Assembly: GCA_026874595.1 (NCBI GenBank)
Contig: CM049319.1
Coordinates: forward strand, 40,713,973-40,777,972
Source: Sipunculus nudus
Taxonomy: Eukaryota > Annelida > Sipuncula > Golfingiida > Sipunculidae
Length of the DNA: 64,000 nucleotides
Reading direction: 5' to 3'
Below, piece by piece: positions 1-10,271 of this stretch. Each line of letters begins with the position of its first letter. The first letter of the stretch is position 1. The notes under the pieces were generated by a model. That model saw only the letters and a program-made list of their open reading frames with translations. It was not told the DNA's origin and made no database searches. A program made the translations under genes and the position numbers.

Positions 1-1318
1 ATCTACATGGAAAACTTCAGTAGATACAATTAAAAAAACTTGTATTTTTATATCAGGAGGAAGGAACGCGGAATGAGACCTATGGGCAACCACCATAATA
101 TAAGGCAAACATCGGGGGGAGGGGGGGGGGGGGGGATGCGGCAGACACTGAGACACTTTAAATACACTTCAATACCAGAGTTACGCTTCATTTTCTCACT
201 GTTCAGTGACATTTCACATGTATATCAAACACCATTACTTTGTCTAGTGTCTAAATGAAAAAAAATGGAGGCCTCCATGGAGGCCTTCCCCATAACAGTG
301 GCGGACCCGGGGGGAACACCCATTGTGGCATAGGGCCCAGAATCAAGCTAATGAGAGCTTGTGTCCCTGAATAATCAGACAAACGAGAGCGGTGTTGCAT
401 GCAAAATTTGGGCATGATCCACAAAGCAATAGGCTATCACTGGTTTGATATCAATTCTTTGCTCTGTGCGCACCCTGGTGTTTCTGCCGAGAGGACCTTT
501 CCATAGAAAGCCGCGGTTACACGAAACGATGTCCCGGACGACTGCAATGTATAACCGGTGCGTTAGGAGCGTACCTCCGTTTGAGCCGCAAAACCTTTAT
601 TTAGCTCTAAGCCCATTTAGGCTGATGGCCTATTGTCATACCTTGTGAGCGGGTTATCTAAAATGAATTACACAAAGGTGCTTTGTTTCTTCAGAGCAGA
701 TGCATATCAACAAATTCTTTAATCAGGTTTGAAGATGGGTGACCATGCTTTACTTTTCAAGGTCACAGAACTATTTGTAGGGGAAAAAATCGTATGACCT
801 TATTTCTTATGAACCACTGGGTAGATTATTATGATATACGGTGTCAGTTTTGGTCTGATGATCTGCAGCTGCTGCATCAGGTTGGTTGTGACAATTATCG
901 TTTTTTCTTATTTTTTGCCAAGCGAGTAGGACACCCTAAAAGGAGTTAATCATGCATAGGTACTTCATTTCTGTAGGAGAGATTGTTACAGGTGCTCTTT
1001 TTATTGTGTGACACGAGCGTAAATCGTGTTGTGACACCCTCGCCAGGCCGTTTGTTGCATTCTATGTTTAATCCGTACTGGTTGAACTCTCGTTGTCGTG
1101 CTGGCTAGGGGCTTTCTCGCCTGGTCATGAGTCACGTGTACAGCATGGTGTGTGGAGACACGCAGCGATGTCCTTCTAGATGATTCCTGTGGCGCGTGTT
1201 TACTGTTTTGTGTAAGATCTTATGGACTGTTCGAGAAGTGGAAAATTCTCGGCTTTGGAGGGCTTTCGAGCCGAGGGCACAGAGCAGAGAAGATTTCCAG
1301 CGGACGCAGAAGCGTGTG
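1..1318. other. Non-coding sequence; G tract and a hAT-like end only
   Basis: I see no exon here. There is a G-rich run at about 116-136, a perfect 16-bp palindrome GGCCTCCATGGAGGCC near 271, and a CAGTGGCGGACCCGGGG stretch from 296 that resembles a hAT-type MITE end. The short frames on either strand have no recognisable domain. Confidence 0.5.
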
Positions 1319-1321
1319 TAA

Positions 1322-2494
1322 TGGGGCTGTCCCACTTAGGCCACTCTACCGGCGACTACAGGCGACCAGGCTGTCGCCTCATGGTCGCCTGTATGGTCGC
1401 CTGTAGTCGCCTGAAGTCGCCCCAAGACACGTGACCTCAAAGCTGTCGCCTCTGAATTTTCAACATGTTCAAAATTCTCAGGCGACAGCTTTTTAGTCGC
1501 CAGTGAGCGTAGCCTGTCTTCTACAGGCGTAGGTGCTATCGTAGGCTGCCGCCAGCTGACGCGGGTTGTCGTAGGCTGTCGCCAGGTGACGTGGGTTGTC
1601 GTGTGTTGTCGCGGGCTGTTGTTACTTGAAACAAGGCCCATCCTTGTGCCCTGCTCCTCACACTGCACATGGTAGAGAATCGTCGAAGCTTGTCGCGGGT
1701 GGACGTAGCAAGAAAATTCTGGTGTCGTAGGTTGTCGCCAGTGTGGTCGTAGGTTGTCGTAGATGTGGTCGTAGGTTGTCGTAGTTGACTGTCCTTTGTC
1801 GCGGCGACTGTGTCGCCGGTTGTCGGCGGCTTGTCGTCAGACAGTCGCCAACCATTTGTGGCCTGTCGTAGACTACTGTGGTAATGACGCCTGGTTTTCG
1901 GCGACCATGAGGCGAAAGCCTGGTCGCCTGTAGTCGCCTGAAGTCGCCCCAAGACACGTGACCTCAAAGCTGTCGCCTCTGAATTTTCAACATGTTCAAA
2001 ATTCTCAGGCGACAGCTTTTTAGTCGCCAGTGAGCGTAGCCTGTCTTCTACAGGCGTAGGTGCTATCGTAGGCTGCCGCCAGCTGACGCGGGTTGTCGTA
2101 GGCTGTCGCCAGGTGACGTGGGTTGTCGTGTGTTGTCGCGGGCTGTTGTTACTTGAAACAAGGCCCATCCTTGTGCCCTGCTCCTCACACTGCACATGGT
2201 AGAGAATCGTCGAAGCTTGTCGCGGGTGGACGTAGCAAGAAAATTCTGGTGTCGTAGGTTGTCGCCAGTGTGGTCGTAGGTTGTCGTAGATGTGGTCGTA
2301 GGTTGTCGTAGTTGACTGTCCTTTGTCGCGGCGACTGTGTCGCCGGTTGTGGGCGGCTTGTCGTCAGACAGTCGCCAACCATTTGTGGCCTGTCGTAGAC
2401 TACTGTGGTAATGACGCCTGGTTTTCGGCGACCATGAGGCGAAAGCCTGGTCGCCTGTAGTTTCCTGTAAAGTTTCCTAAGTGGGACAGCCCCA
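1322..2494. mobile_element. Harbinger-like non-autonomous element with 68-bp inverted ends and TAA target duplication
   Basis: The left end TGGGGCTGTCCCACTTAGG at 1322 is matched perfectly, inverted, by the right end finishing at 2494. Inverted similarity continues, with one short mismatched patch, over about 68 bp to a shared ATGGTCGCC. The element is flanked by TAA on both sides (1319-1321 and 2495-2497), as expected for PIF/Harbinger elements, which duplicate a TWA triplet. The interior is packed with GTCGCC, TTGTCG and GGCGAC words and has no transposase. The long minus-strand frames across it are not genes. Confidence 0.75.
1394..2447. repeat. 527-bp tandem duplication inside the Harbinger-like element
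   Basis: TGGTCGCCTGTAG starts at 1394, 1921 and 2448. The two 527-bp copies (1394-1920 and 1921-2447) looked identical except for one base that I noticed: GGTTGTCGGCGG against GGTTGTGGGCGG. Such similarity means a recent duplication, or an assembly duplication. Confidence 0.9.
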
Positions 2495-2497
2495 TAA

Positions 2498-3090
2498 GTT
2501 TCTGGGACCTTATCCGACGTGTGCGGCAGTTATAGATTTTCTTCAGAGTTTCTCCTGGATTTTGTGCATTTGGACTTCAGTTTACTTTCTGGATTGTTAC
2601 AAGAGCTTTGCACTGGACTGACTGTCATTCTCTGAGAGTATACATTTAAAGAACTTATCGTTGTGACGGTATTGGTATCCAGGTACTGTGCTCATTGTTT
2701 ATTTTTCTGTGTGATTGTATTGATTTGTTGTTTTCCGTTGTTTTACTGTAAAATTGTATTGATTTAGTGTATTGTAATGTTAGGGTTGTTTTCAGAATAA
2801 ATTATAGTTATTTGTTAACAAAAAAACCACTGACTTCTTTATTCCTTCCCCTAGGCATTTCACGCTGCCAAGTGTTACAGAATCTGATTTTTTTATCTCC
2901 GTTACAGAATTTGTGTTCATCACGCTTACGTGATCTGTTTATATTAGTTCCGTAACAAGATGTATAACAATACATTTTTGGTTAGGTAATCCCCTGCAGT
3001 GTTTATAATCATACAGACTGATATCACTTTTTAACCAGACGTGCAAAGGTATAACAGACATATCTGGTTAAAATGTTCGAATTAAAACTA
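2498..3090. other. AT-rich non-coding sequence, no feature recognised
   Basis: Two GTTACAGAAT words (about 2875 and 2903) and a CCGTAACAAGATGT at about 2949 resemble the end of the 81-bp micro-element at 3312. No complete second copy is visible. Confidence 0.4.
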
Positions 3091-3311
3091 GAGACACATG
3101 TACAATTATACATCCATGTAACTTTGGTATGGACAGATGTTTCATACAGAGACACATGTACAATTAAACATCCATGAAACTTTTGTAAGGACAGATGTTT
3201 CATACAGAGACACATGTACAATTATACATCCATGTAACTTTTGTAAGGACAGGTGTTTCATACAGAGACACATGTACAATTATACATCCATGTAACTTTT
3301 GTAAGGACAGA
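3091..3311. repeat. 58-bp tandem repeat, about four units
   Basis: GAGACACATG recurs at 3091, 3149, 3207 and 3265, exactly 58 bp apart. The units contain ACATGTACAATTA, CATCCATG and GGACAGATGTTTCATAC. The last unit is interrupted by the small insertion at 3312. Confidence 0.9.
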
Positions 3312-3392
3312 TTGTTACGAAGACAAATAATTGAGGGGAAAATCCTGGGCCGATCCCGGAGTCGAACCCACTTCGCTAGCACCCCGTAACAA
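3312..3392. mobile_element. 81-bp micro-element with TTGTTACG inverted ends and a tRNA-type B box
   Basis: It sits inside the last 58-bp unit. AAGGACAGA, then the element, then GATGTTTCATAC: removing it and one GA restores the intact repeat sequence AAGGACAGATGTTTCATAC. The ends TTGTTACG (3312-3319) and CGTAACAA (3385-3392) are perfect inverted copies. On the minus strand it contains GGTTCGACTCC (3358-3368), a match to the tRNA B-box consensus. No convincing A box or cloverleaf is present, so it is not a functional tRNA gene. Confidence 0.6.
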
Positions 3393-4737
3393 GATGTTTC
3401 ATACTGGTTACTGTTACCATCAACACATACTGTTCTTTCGACTCAGGGCTTCTGTCATCTTCTGTTGATATTCCAGTTTAGGGTTTAAAGCCAAAGGTGT
3501 ATTCATAGGCGGGCGCAAAGAAGCGTGCGCCCCTATTATTCTGTCAACTTTGCAAGTGCTAAGTATGCAAACTAACATTTATTTCATGTTCGATTATATA
3601 AGTATACGCACACATTTATTAATTTTATTTATTTATTTATACCATATTTTTGAAGGGCAATAAACCAATTAGCTAAAATTGCTAATTCTGTACATTGGTG
3701 TCCTGTACCATTTCAAATAAGATCATTTATTAAATAAAATATCGATACTATACCTTCATAACACCATGGCAGGGAGTATAAAAATATAAAACTTTGTAAA
3801 TATGGGATCTCTAAAAGTATATATATGTAATACAATAAATACAATATTTCGTTATATTGATAGACTTGGCCATATCAATATCCTGATCAAACAACATGGA
3901 ATGGAGTATATTTTATTCAAATATGATCAATGAATGCTACACACACCAACTCAAAGATATGGAACTGTATACCATGTCATGTAGCCGATAAATTTTCTAA
4001 CATTTCTAAATTGAATTGTTTCTAGAAAGAAGCACATAATGTGGCTGATTTATAAGTTCACTGAATAACCTATAACCATATATATATATATATATTGAAA
4101 ATTTGCCAAGAGCAGTTAATTAATTACTATTGATCTTCCCGGCACGTATATAAAATATGGCGTTTTTAGGTATCTAAATATATCCAGGCCTCCCTATCGA
4201 TGTGGTAATGTTATTCCCATGGTAACATGCAACGATCAGTTGTATTCAGATAATCGTATTTATGAATAATAGCATTGGCACTATTTCTGTGAATTTCAAA
4301 ATGATTAAAAGTACTCTGATAAGGAAAAATCATTTTTCGAGAACTTAGTAGCAGAATGGAGGTAAAGGCCCTCGGCCCCGTATTTGATGCTGCGCCCCCC
4401 CCCCCCCCCCCCCACCCCATCTCCAAATACTGGATACACCATTGAAAGCCAGTTTTCCGGCATCGTCGCATTTCGTCATGGCTAATCAGGAGGAAATAGA
4501 TGTTCACACTCATTGATCACGGTAAATTTTGAAATATATGTAGTTATTGTAATAGGCTGCTTTACTCCCAGAGACAAATCCAGCCACTAGTGCAGCTCCG
4601 TTCCTGAAATGGCCAGAAACTTTTACTTACTATAAATCAACAGGAGTCACGTCATACTTCCTTTTCAAGACCTGGACCATGGTTTTGATCTCACTTACAT
4701 CATTCGTCTACGCCGAAAAGGGGGTTCCGCCAATGTT
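3393..4737. other. AT-rich non-coding sequence with a small hairpin and a poly-C tract
   Basis: A GGGCGCA ... TGCGCCC hairpin lies at 3511-3532 with an 8-base loop. A long C run around 4394-4413 is followed by CTGGATACACCATTG, the inverse of a hAT-type CAATGGTGTATCCAG end. No exon is supported. Confidence 0.45.
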
Positions 4738-5190
4738 ATATGAGCACCGTGAATGTCAGACTGGCAAAAAGCGTATCTGTTAGGCCTAGAATCTTCTAAA
4801 GCATCATCCAGGGAGGTTCTTAGGCAAATCTCCTCGGATACGTGAAATTAGGTTACGTTGGTCTATATTTTGCGACCTACAGGCCGAAATCATGGTTTTG
4901 AGCACCCAGGCAGTCAGATGGGACACAAACTGTATCCAACAGGTCTGGAATCGTCTAACATAACATTCTTTGAGGTCTTGGGTAAATGTCCTTGGAAATT
5001 AGGTCACTGTGATCTAAGATCGGCGAGTCATAAGGAATAGATGTCATATGAGCACCCTGAATGTCAGATGAGCACACATCATGTCTGTTAGGCCTAGAAT
5101 CTTCTCACGCAACATCCATGCAGGTTCTGGAAAAATATTCTTGGAAACTTGAAACTGCGTCATGGTGAACTATTAGCCTTTATTCTGTGA
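4738..5190. repeat. Diverged tandem repeat, about three units of 152-157 bp
   Basis: TATGAGCACCGTGAATGTCAG at 4738 has relatives at about 4895 and 5047. Each is followed by matching degenerate words: GTTAGGCCTAGAATCTTCT or CAACAGGTCTGGAATCGTCT, then a CATCCAGGGAGGTTCT-like stretch. Divergence is far higher than in the minisatellites downstream, so this is an old array. Confidence 0.6.
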
Positions 5191-5251
5191 GCTGTTTATC
5201 TATTTTCTTTAGAACTTTCTATTGTAAAATCCAGGGAGGTCCTTGGCAAGA

Positions 5252-5254
<3 letters not shown>

Positions 5255-5312
<58 letters not shown>
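5255..5312. repeat. (AAT)n microsatellite
   Basis: About 19 trinucleotide units of TAA/AAT with one irregularity at the start. It produces the poly-Ile run in the minus-strand frame, which is not a gene. Confidence 0.95.
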
Positions 5313-5936
5313 TAGAAAAGCACTCAGAGAGCGCAGACCTCCGCAAGTCAGCTCATTAGCCTCGTATGGAACTGTCAGAAAAGCAGCATTGTTCATTTAA
5401 AATAATTCTGGATCAGGAATGTTTCCGTAAAAAAAAAAATTATTAATTAAGGCCAAAATAAAAAAAGGTATGGTTCTCAGGCACTTTTTTCAGAAATCAA
5501 TTCGGGCGGGCGCTTTTTTTGTTTAAAATTTTTTGGTATGTTTCAATAAAAATGTCAAATGATAAAGGAAAAGCATGAAAATGACAGTTTTATTCTGCTA
5601 AATAAGTAAAAGCACTACAAAACAAAGGAAATTGTATGATTTTATCTTCTTGAAAGAAATGTCGGAGCGGCAGCAGCTAAAAATTTGGAAAGTTTTTATT
5701 GAAAATTAAAATAAAAATTTTTGATGCGGGGGTTTAAAATTGATGCGGGCGGTGCCTGAGAACCATACGTTTAATTTTTTTTGGCCTAATTATCAATCAA
5801 TTTTTCCTTCGATTATTGCCGAGCTATCCTGAAGATTTCATTAACATCTTTCAAAACTTTTGACTAATTTTGCTAACAGACAAACAAACAAACACCCGCA
5901 AAAACATAACTCCTGCCGCTTTGTGGAGGTAATAAA
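5313..5936. repeat. SINE-like or retroposon-like repeat remnant, split by a later insertion
   Basis: The left part holds AAAGCACTCAGAGAGCGC followed by AGACCTCCGC. The right part holds TTGCTAACAGACAAACAAAC, an AAAACATAACTCC box and a terminal GGAGGTAATAA. I associate this tail with abundant repeats in lancelet genomes, from memory only. A 338-bp element (5450-5787) separates the two parts. A second GGAGGTAATGATAATAAT tail follows at about 5980. Treating both parts as one repeat is inference. Confidence 0.4.
5450..5787. mobile_element. 338-bp non-autonomous DNA element with AGGCCAAAA ends and AATTA target duplication
   Basis: The left end AGGCCAAAATAAAAAAAGG plus TATGGTTCTCAGGCAC is matched, inverted, by GTGCCTGAGAACCATACG and TTTTTTTTGGCCT at the right. 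AATTA occurs directly on both sides (5445-5449 and 5788-5792). There is no coding capacity. The superfamily is uncertain. A shorter TTA duplication is an alternative reading. Confidence 0.7.
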
Positions 5937-6581
5937 CAGGTAAAGCCGAATATATATGTAGACTAAAGCTAGGCTTTGCGGAGGTAATGATAATAATAAT
6001 GATAGTGATTATGAGGAATACCCGATATATTTTAACAAATTTATTTTCTTATTCCATATATAATTAATTTTAATTGACATTTTTATTCTAACCATATCTC
6101 TTTAATTTTAACCACCATTGAAATACTGTACAAATCTTAATAAAATTGTACTTTAGCTTACTCTGTAAAACGAACACACGCGGAGTACTCCATGGTACTC
6201 GTGAGTAATTATTCACCTGATTTCAATGATACGCTAAGTTTGTGTTATAATACTGATGGTTGGCGCCAGGTTTTAGCCATAATGACTATCCGCATCTTTA
6301 GTCGCTCGCTCGCTCAAGGAATGGGACATATAGTATGTTACGACTTTATTATAACAATATCACCAGAGGGATAGATATTTCATAACATATTTAGATATAG
6401 GGTTGGTATCAACCAGACAGACAATTCAGTACGGAATTTATTTTTCTCAAGTTTCTCATTATGCAATAATTTCAGTCACTTTCAGCTTGTAATTGCCTTC
6501 AGACAAAAGACCTTAATTTTGTAAGGTGCCAGACATGAACACATTCATTGTTGACTCTCAATACCATTTTGTTGATTGGAT
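5937..6581. other. Non-coding sequence, nothing recognised beyond AT-rich DNA
   Basis: It contains a GGAGGTAATGATAATAAT tail near 5980. The ORF at 6192-6374 has no recognisable features. Confidence 0.4.
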
Positions 6582-6916
6582 GCAGGAACTCTGACAGGAA
6601 ATGACAGAGAGACAAGAGAAGAGACAGAAGGCAGGAACTAGGACAGGAGATGACAGAGAGTCAAGATAAGAGACAGGGGGAAAGAACTCTGACAGGAAAT
6701 GACAGAGAGACAAGAGAAGAGACAGAGGGCAGGAACTAGGACAGGAAATGACAGAGAGACAATTAAGATTAGAGACAGAGGGCAGGAACTAGGACAGGAG
6801 ATGACAGAGAGTCAAGAGAAGAGACAGGGGGCAAGAACTCTGACAGGAAATGACAGAGAGACAAGAGAAGAGACAGGAGGCAGGGACTCTGACGGGAGAT
6901 GACAGAGAGACAAGAG
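6582..6916. repeat. 49-bp purine-rich tandem repeat, about seven units
   Basis: GCAGGAACT-type starts fall at 6582, 6631, 6680, 6729, 6782, 6831 and 6880. All steps are 49 bp except one of 53, caused by a four-base insertion. Units are GACAGAGAGACAAGAGAAG-like. The ORF across them is a by-product. Confidence 0.9.
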
Positions 6917-7656
6917 TAGCTGGAGGGAACAGAAATAATTAAGTGCATGGATAGACGTTATTATTATCAAATACCTTGAACATAAACATTTCAAATTTCT
7001 TTCAGTAAACTTGGGAGTAAATAACATGTTAACTATAGATTTCCTTCTGCGTTAGAAAGTCATATAGCATCGCGTGGACAGAAACACAAACCATTGGACT
7101 GTGATGACAATTATTGCAAATATTGACAGACCTTTTGGCGGTGATTTAACACTTAATTATTAACACTTAGTTGTTGTATTTTATTTGTAGGAGATATCCT
7201 GTATAAAGATATCTGGCGATAATGTGTTACCGTTAAATTATATATATATTTTTTTTCAGATGAAACAACATGTACTGTTTCTCAAATCTGCCGTATCTGC
7301 ATAGTATGTAAATGAAACTGAAGACTGCCAGATATAAGAATGATAGTGCTTGTAGTACATGTATCAGGAGCTGAGTGATTTTTTTAATAAGTGTTTTGGC
7401 TGAAGGTCTAGTATCTAAAGGCATATATACCATTGTATTTCTATGTATGATAGGTTTAATATACTTTGACCAGATATCGAAGGCCGTGTCAAGGGACACG
7501 GGAAACAGTAGAGACTGTTCAGATGTAACAGTGACCAACTTAGCCTTGCTGTCTTGAAAACTATCTCTGTTTACCTCATCAACTACGATACGGAGTTTGT
7601 CCTGGAAGTCATTCTGATATCAGCCTTTCCCAGATCATCAGTCTCTTTTTTGTCAG
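6917..7656. other. Non-coding sequence, nothing recognised
   Basis: Overlapping frames on the two strands between 7233 and 7557 are short, hydrophobic and AT-driven, with no start context or splice partners that I can support. Confidence 0.4.
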
Positions 7657-7679
7657 TTAAGGCCGGCATACACGTTGCG

Positions 7680-8685
7680 CAGGGGCGTAGCCAGGATTGA
7701 GGGAGGGGAGGGGGCCATGATCAGTGGCGGATCAAGATTTTCGAAAACTGGGGGGGGGGGGGGGGGGGGGAGCACCAATATGCATGTTTAGGTACTATGA
7801 AAATTGTTATATATACGTGTATATGTATATATATATATTTATTATTATTATTACTATTATTGTTATTATTATTATTATTATTTTTACTATCCGTTATATA
7901 TTTTAGTGTATGAAAATATATATTTTCTTTTTTTTCAAGTATGAACCATAGTTTTTTTTAAGGTTTGTTATAGGTACATGGGTATTGGAGGGTATGGGAG
8001 GGGGTATCCCCCCATATTTGGAAATATTTTGAATATGCAATTTATAAAGAGGACATTTTGAGGCAATTTTTACGAAAAAATGAGGATATACTAATCCCGT
8101 AAAAACTATTCCTTCATGTCTTTGCGTGAGTAGTCAAACTGTAGAGAGGTTCAATATTTAATATTTACATTTCTTCAAAATTAGGATATATAATTTCAAT
8201 CGTTTTCAACATGTTAAAGTTAATGGCGCAATGGCGCATTTACGTTTATAACTGGCAAAATATTATCTTTTAAATGTAATCTGGGAGTGAAATAACTGTT
8301 GATGTCTTATGTTAAACTTTGTTAAACTAAATTTTACCGGGATCCGTGGTCTCGACAGCACACAGGACTCCTAAGAGCACAGATCGCGAGGATCGAGCCA
8401 TGAGATTGTCCACGGTGAAACCCCAACAAGGGCCTGGTGCTCTGCAGGTGTTCTGCAGCTGTTCATAAATATCCTCATATCAACCTTTGAATTTGTAGAG
8501 TAATAAACTGCAAATAAATTAAATAAAATCAAATTGCCAATTAATAAAAAGAAATATGAAAAACGAAAATTAACCACGAAAATTGGGAAATGGATAAAAT
8601 GAGAGACATTGCAGCTCAACAGGGGGCCACGCGCCGAAGGCGCCCTCTTTGGATCCCCTTCTGATAGCAAAGGCAAATTAATGCA

Positions 8686-8738
<53 letters not shown>

Positions 8739-8815
8739 TTATAAGATTAAGTGAAATTCCGAAAGGACGGCGAGTACTGGATGCAACCTGGGGCCCCCCT
8801 CTGGCTACGCCCCTG
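7680..8815. mobile_element. Nested hAT-like element with CAGGGGCGTAGCCAG ends and TTGCG target duplication
   Basis: The 15-bp ends CAGGGGCGTAGCCAG (7680-7694) and its perfect inverted copy (8801-8815) are directly flanked by TTGCG (7675-7679 and 8816-8820). Removing the element and one TTGCG restores the CACGTTGCGACCCGACTC sequence also seen intact at 9591. CAGGGGCG ends are hAT-like. A 5-bp duplication, not the usual 8 bp, would suit the hAT5 group. The interior holds a long G run (7751-7770), A/T-rich microsatellites and an (AT)n tract, with no transposase. Confidence 0.7.
8689..8736. repeat. (AT)n microsatellite
   Basis: About 24 AT dinucleotides without interruption, inside the nested hAT-like element. 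Confidence 0.95.
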
Positions 8816-9579
8816 TTGCGACCCGACTCAACTCAGCGGGTCAAAAACCGTTTAGTTGAGTCGCGTCGCAACGTGTATGCGTAAAAACGGACGCGACTCA
8901 ACCAGGGTCGGAACCAGTCGGCGTCAGTTTTTGGTTTCTGACAGTATCAGAAAAAAAATCATGTCCAGTTGAGTCGCGTCGTTCAGAAGTACAGTCAGCA
9001 ACCAATCACATCCACGTCTCTGACCACATGAGTACCTCGGTCATGTGATTCTCTGGGTCAAAATCATATGGTGCAGAGAAAAGACAAGATTATATTACGT
9101 TAGCACTGTTTGCGCATTATAGATCTGTATACTCATTGTTCCTTGTGCAATGGCAGCATAATATCAGTATGCTTCATGTTCTCAGATGTAGAATATATAA
9201 TGTATATCACAGGACATTGAATAATATTGTTTAGACTTAAATTAAAGTATATCAAACAAAAATTATTTAGCTATGGGACTGGGAAAACTAAAATGGCGTT
9301 ATATAGATATGTATATGTGTACACTAACTAATAAGATATGCATCAAGGACTTTGCTTTCATATGGCAAAAGCTTATCTCAGTTTTGTTCATTTGAATGTA
9401 CCGCCTCAGCCGTCAATCCTGTTGAGTTGAGTCGGGTCGTTACGTGTATGCACCCCAGCTGTCGTCAGTCTGCAGGGTCAGAAAAACTCGGAGAAACTGT
9501 AGAAAACTCAAGGAAACCTGTTCAGTCAGGCCCAGTTGGGTTGAGTCGGGTCGCGTCGCAACCCGTATGCCGGGCTTAA

Positions 9580-9670
9580 AGGCCGGCATACACGTTGCGA
9601 CCCGACTCAGCTCAAAAGGTTAAAAACTGTTTGGTTGAGTTTATTCGGGTCGCAACGTGTATGGCGGCCT
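9580..9670. mobile_element. Short palindromic relative (about 91 bp) of the TTAA-flanked element
   Basis: AGGCCGGCATACACGTTGCG at the left is matched inverted by CGCAACGTGTATGGCGGCCT at the right. It starts directly after the TTAA that ends the larger element and is followed by TTAG, so the duplication is TTAA with one change. It is almost wholly a hairpin. It supplies the uninterrupted reference for the insertion site at 7680. Confidence 0.65.
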
Positions 9671-10271
9671 TTAGAGTATCTTTGAATATGTGTGCTTTGT
9701 GTAACCCTATAACTTTATCCTCACTGTAGTAGGCCTAGAAGTATTTGAAAACAAATGCACCATAAGTCATGCTTATTACCATGCTTTTTAACAGTTGAAC
9801 TGTTATTCATGAATTACAGGTTATCCCTACCACAGAGTAGCACTAGTAAAAAATTATATTTGGTGTAATCATCATATGGTGATCATTCATCTGGGGGGCG
9901 GGGGGGGGGGGTTATATGGTATTAGATATTGCCAGTTTGAGACATTTCATCAGTGGTGACCAAAATTTGCATATTAAAATAGAAATATATATACTTAACA
10001 CGCGTCAATATTACATTATATTTTCTTTCATCAAACAAGCATAGATCTAGACCAAATTTGTGTACATTCATGGTTTACAAGTTAAAGAATATAATTGGTC
10101 ATCGTAAGAACCATAAATACCATCTTGAATCCGCCGGGATACCTTAAGGGGTTAATGCGTTCATTATGTTACTGTTGGTGGTTAAAGGACTTGGTTGCAA
10201 ATCATCAAAATAAAGGTGTAAGACATGATTTGTTCGGCCCTTATCATCTGTTTTCTTTATGTGTGCCATAG
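9671..10271. other. Intron (or upstream) sequence before the first visible exon
   Basis: AT-rich sequence with a G run at about 9894-9912. It ends in a pyrimidine-rich stretch (TCTGTTTTCTTTATGTG) and the CATAG acceptor of the exon at 10272. Confidence 0.5.

Larger units (their letters stand above)
7661..9575. mobile_element. TTAA-flanked (piggyBac-like) foldback element, carrying a nested element
   Basis: The left end GGCCGGCATACACGTTGCG (7661-7679) and the inverted right end (9557-9575) match at 16 of 19 positions. TTAA lies immediately outside both (7657-7660 and 9576-9579). TTAA duplications are typical of piggyBac-type elements. The interior repeats GTTGAGTCG and CGACTCAAC words in both orientations, so it can fold on itself. 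No transposase frame is seen. The left arm is split by the insertion at 7680. Confidence 0.6.

Noticed and set aside
1336-2382. Minus-strand ORFs of up to 219 codons rich in Arg, Thr and Gln
   Set aside because: They lie within a MITE with inverted ends and a tandem duplication. The composition is driven by GTCGCC words.
3330-3390. tRNA gene on the minus strand
   Set aside because: Only the B box matches. The flanking bases do not form a full T stem, and no A box or acceptor stem is found.
6699-6902. Glu/Arg-rich repeat protein
   Set aside because: It is a frame through the 49-bp purine-rich tandem repeat.
7233-7557. Small membrane protein genes on both strands
   Set aside because: The two frames overlap each other, are AT-driven and hydrophobic, and show no splice sites, domain or start context that I can support.
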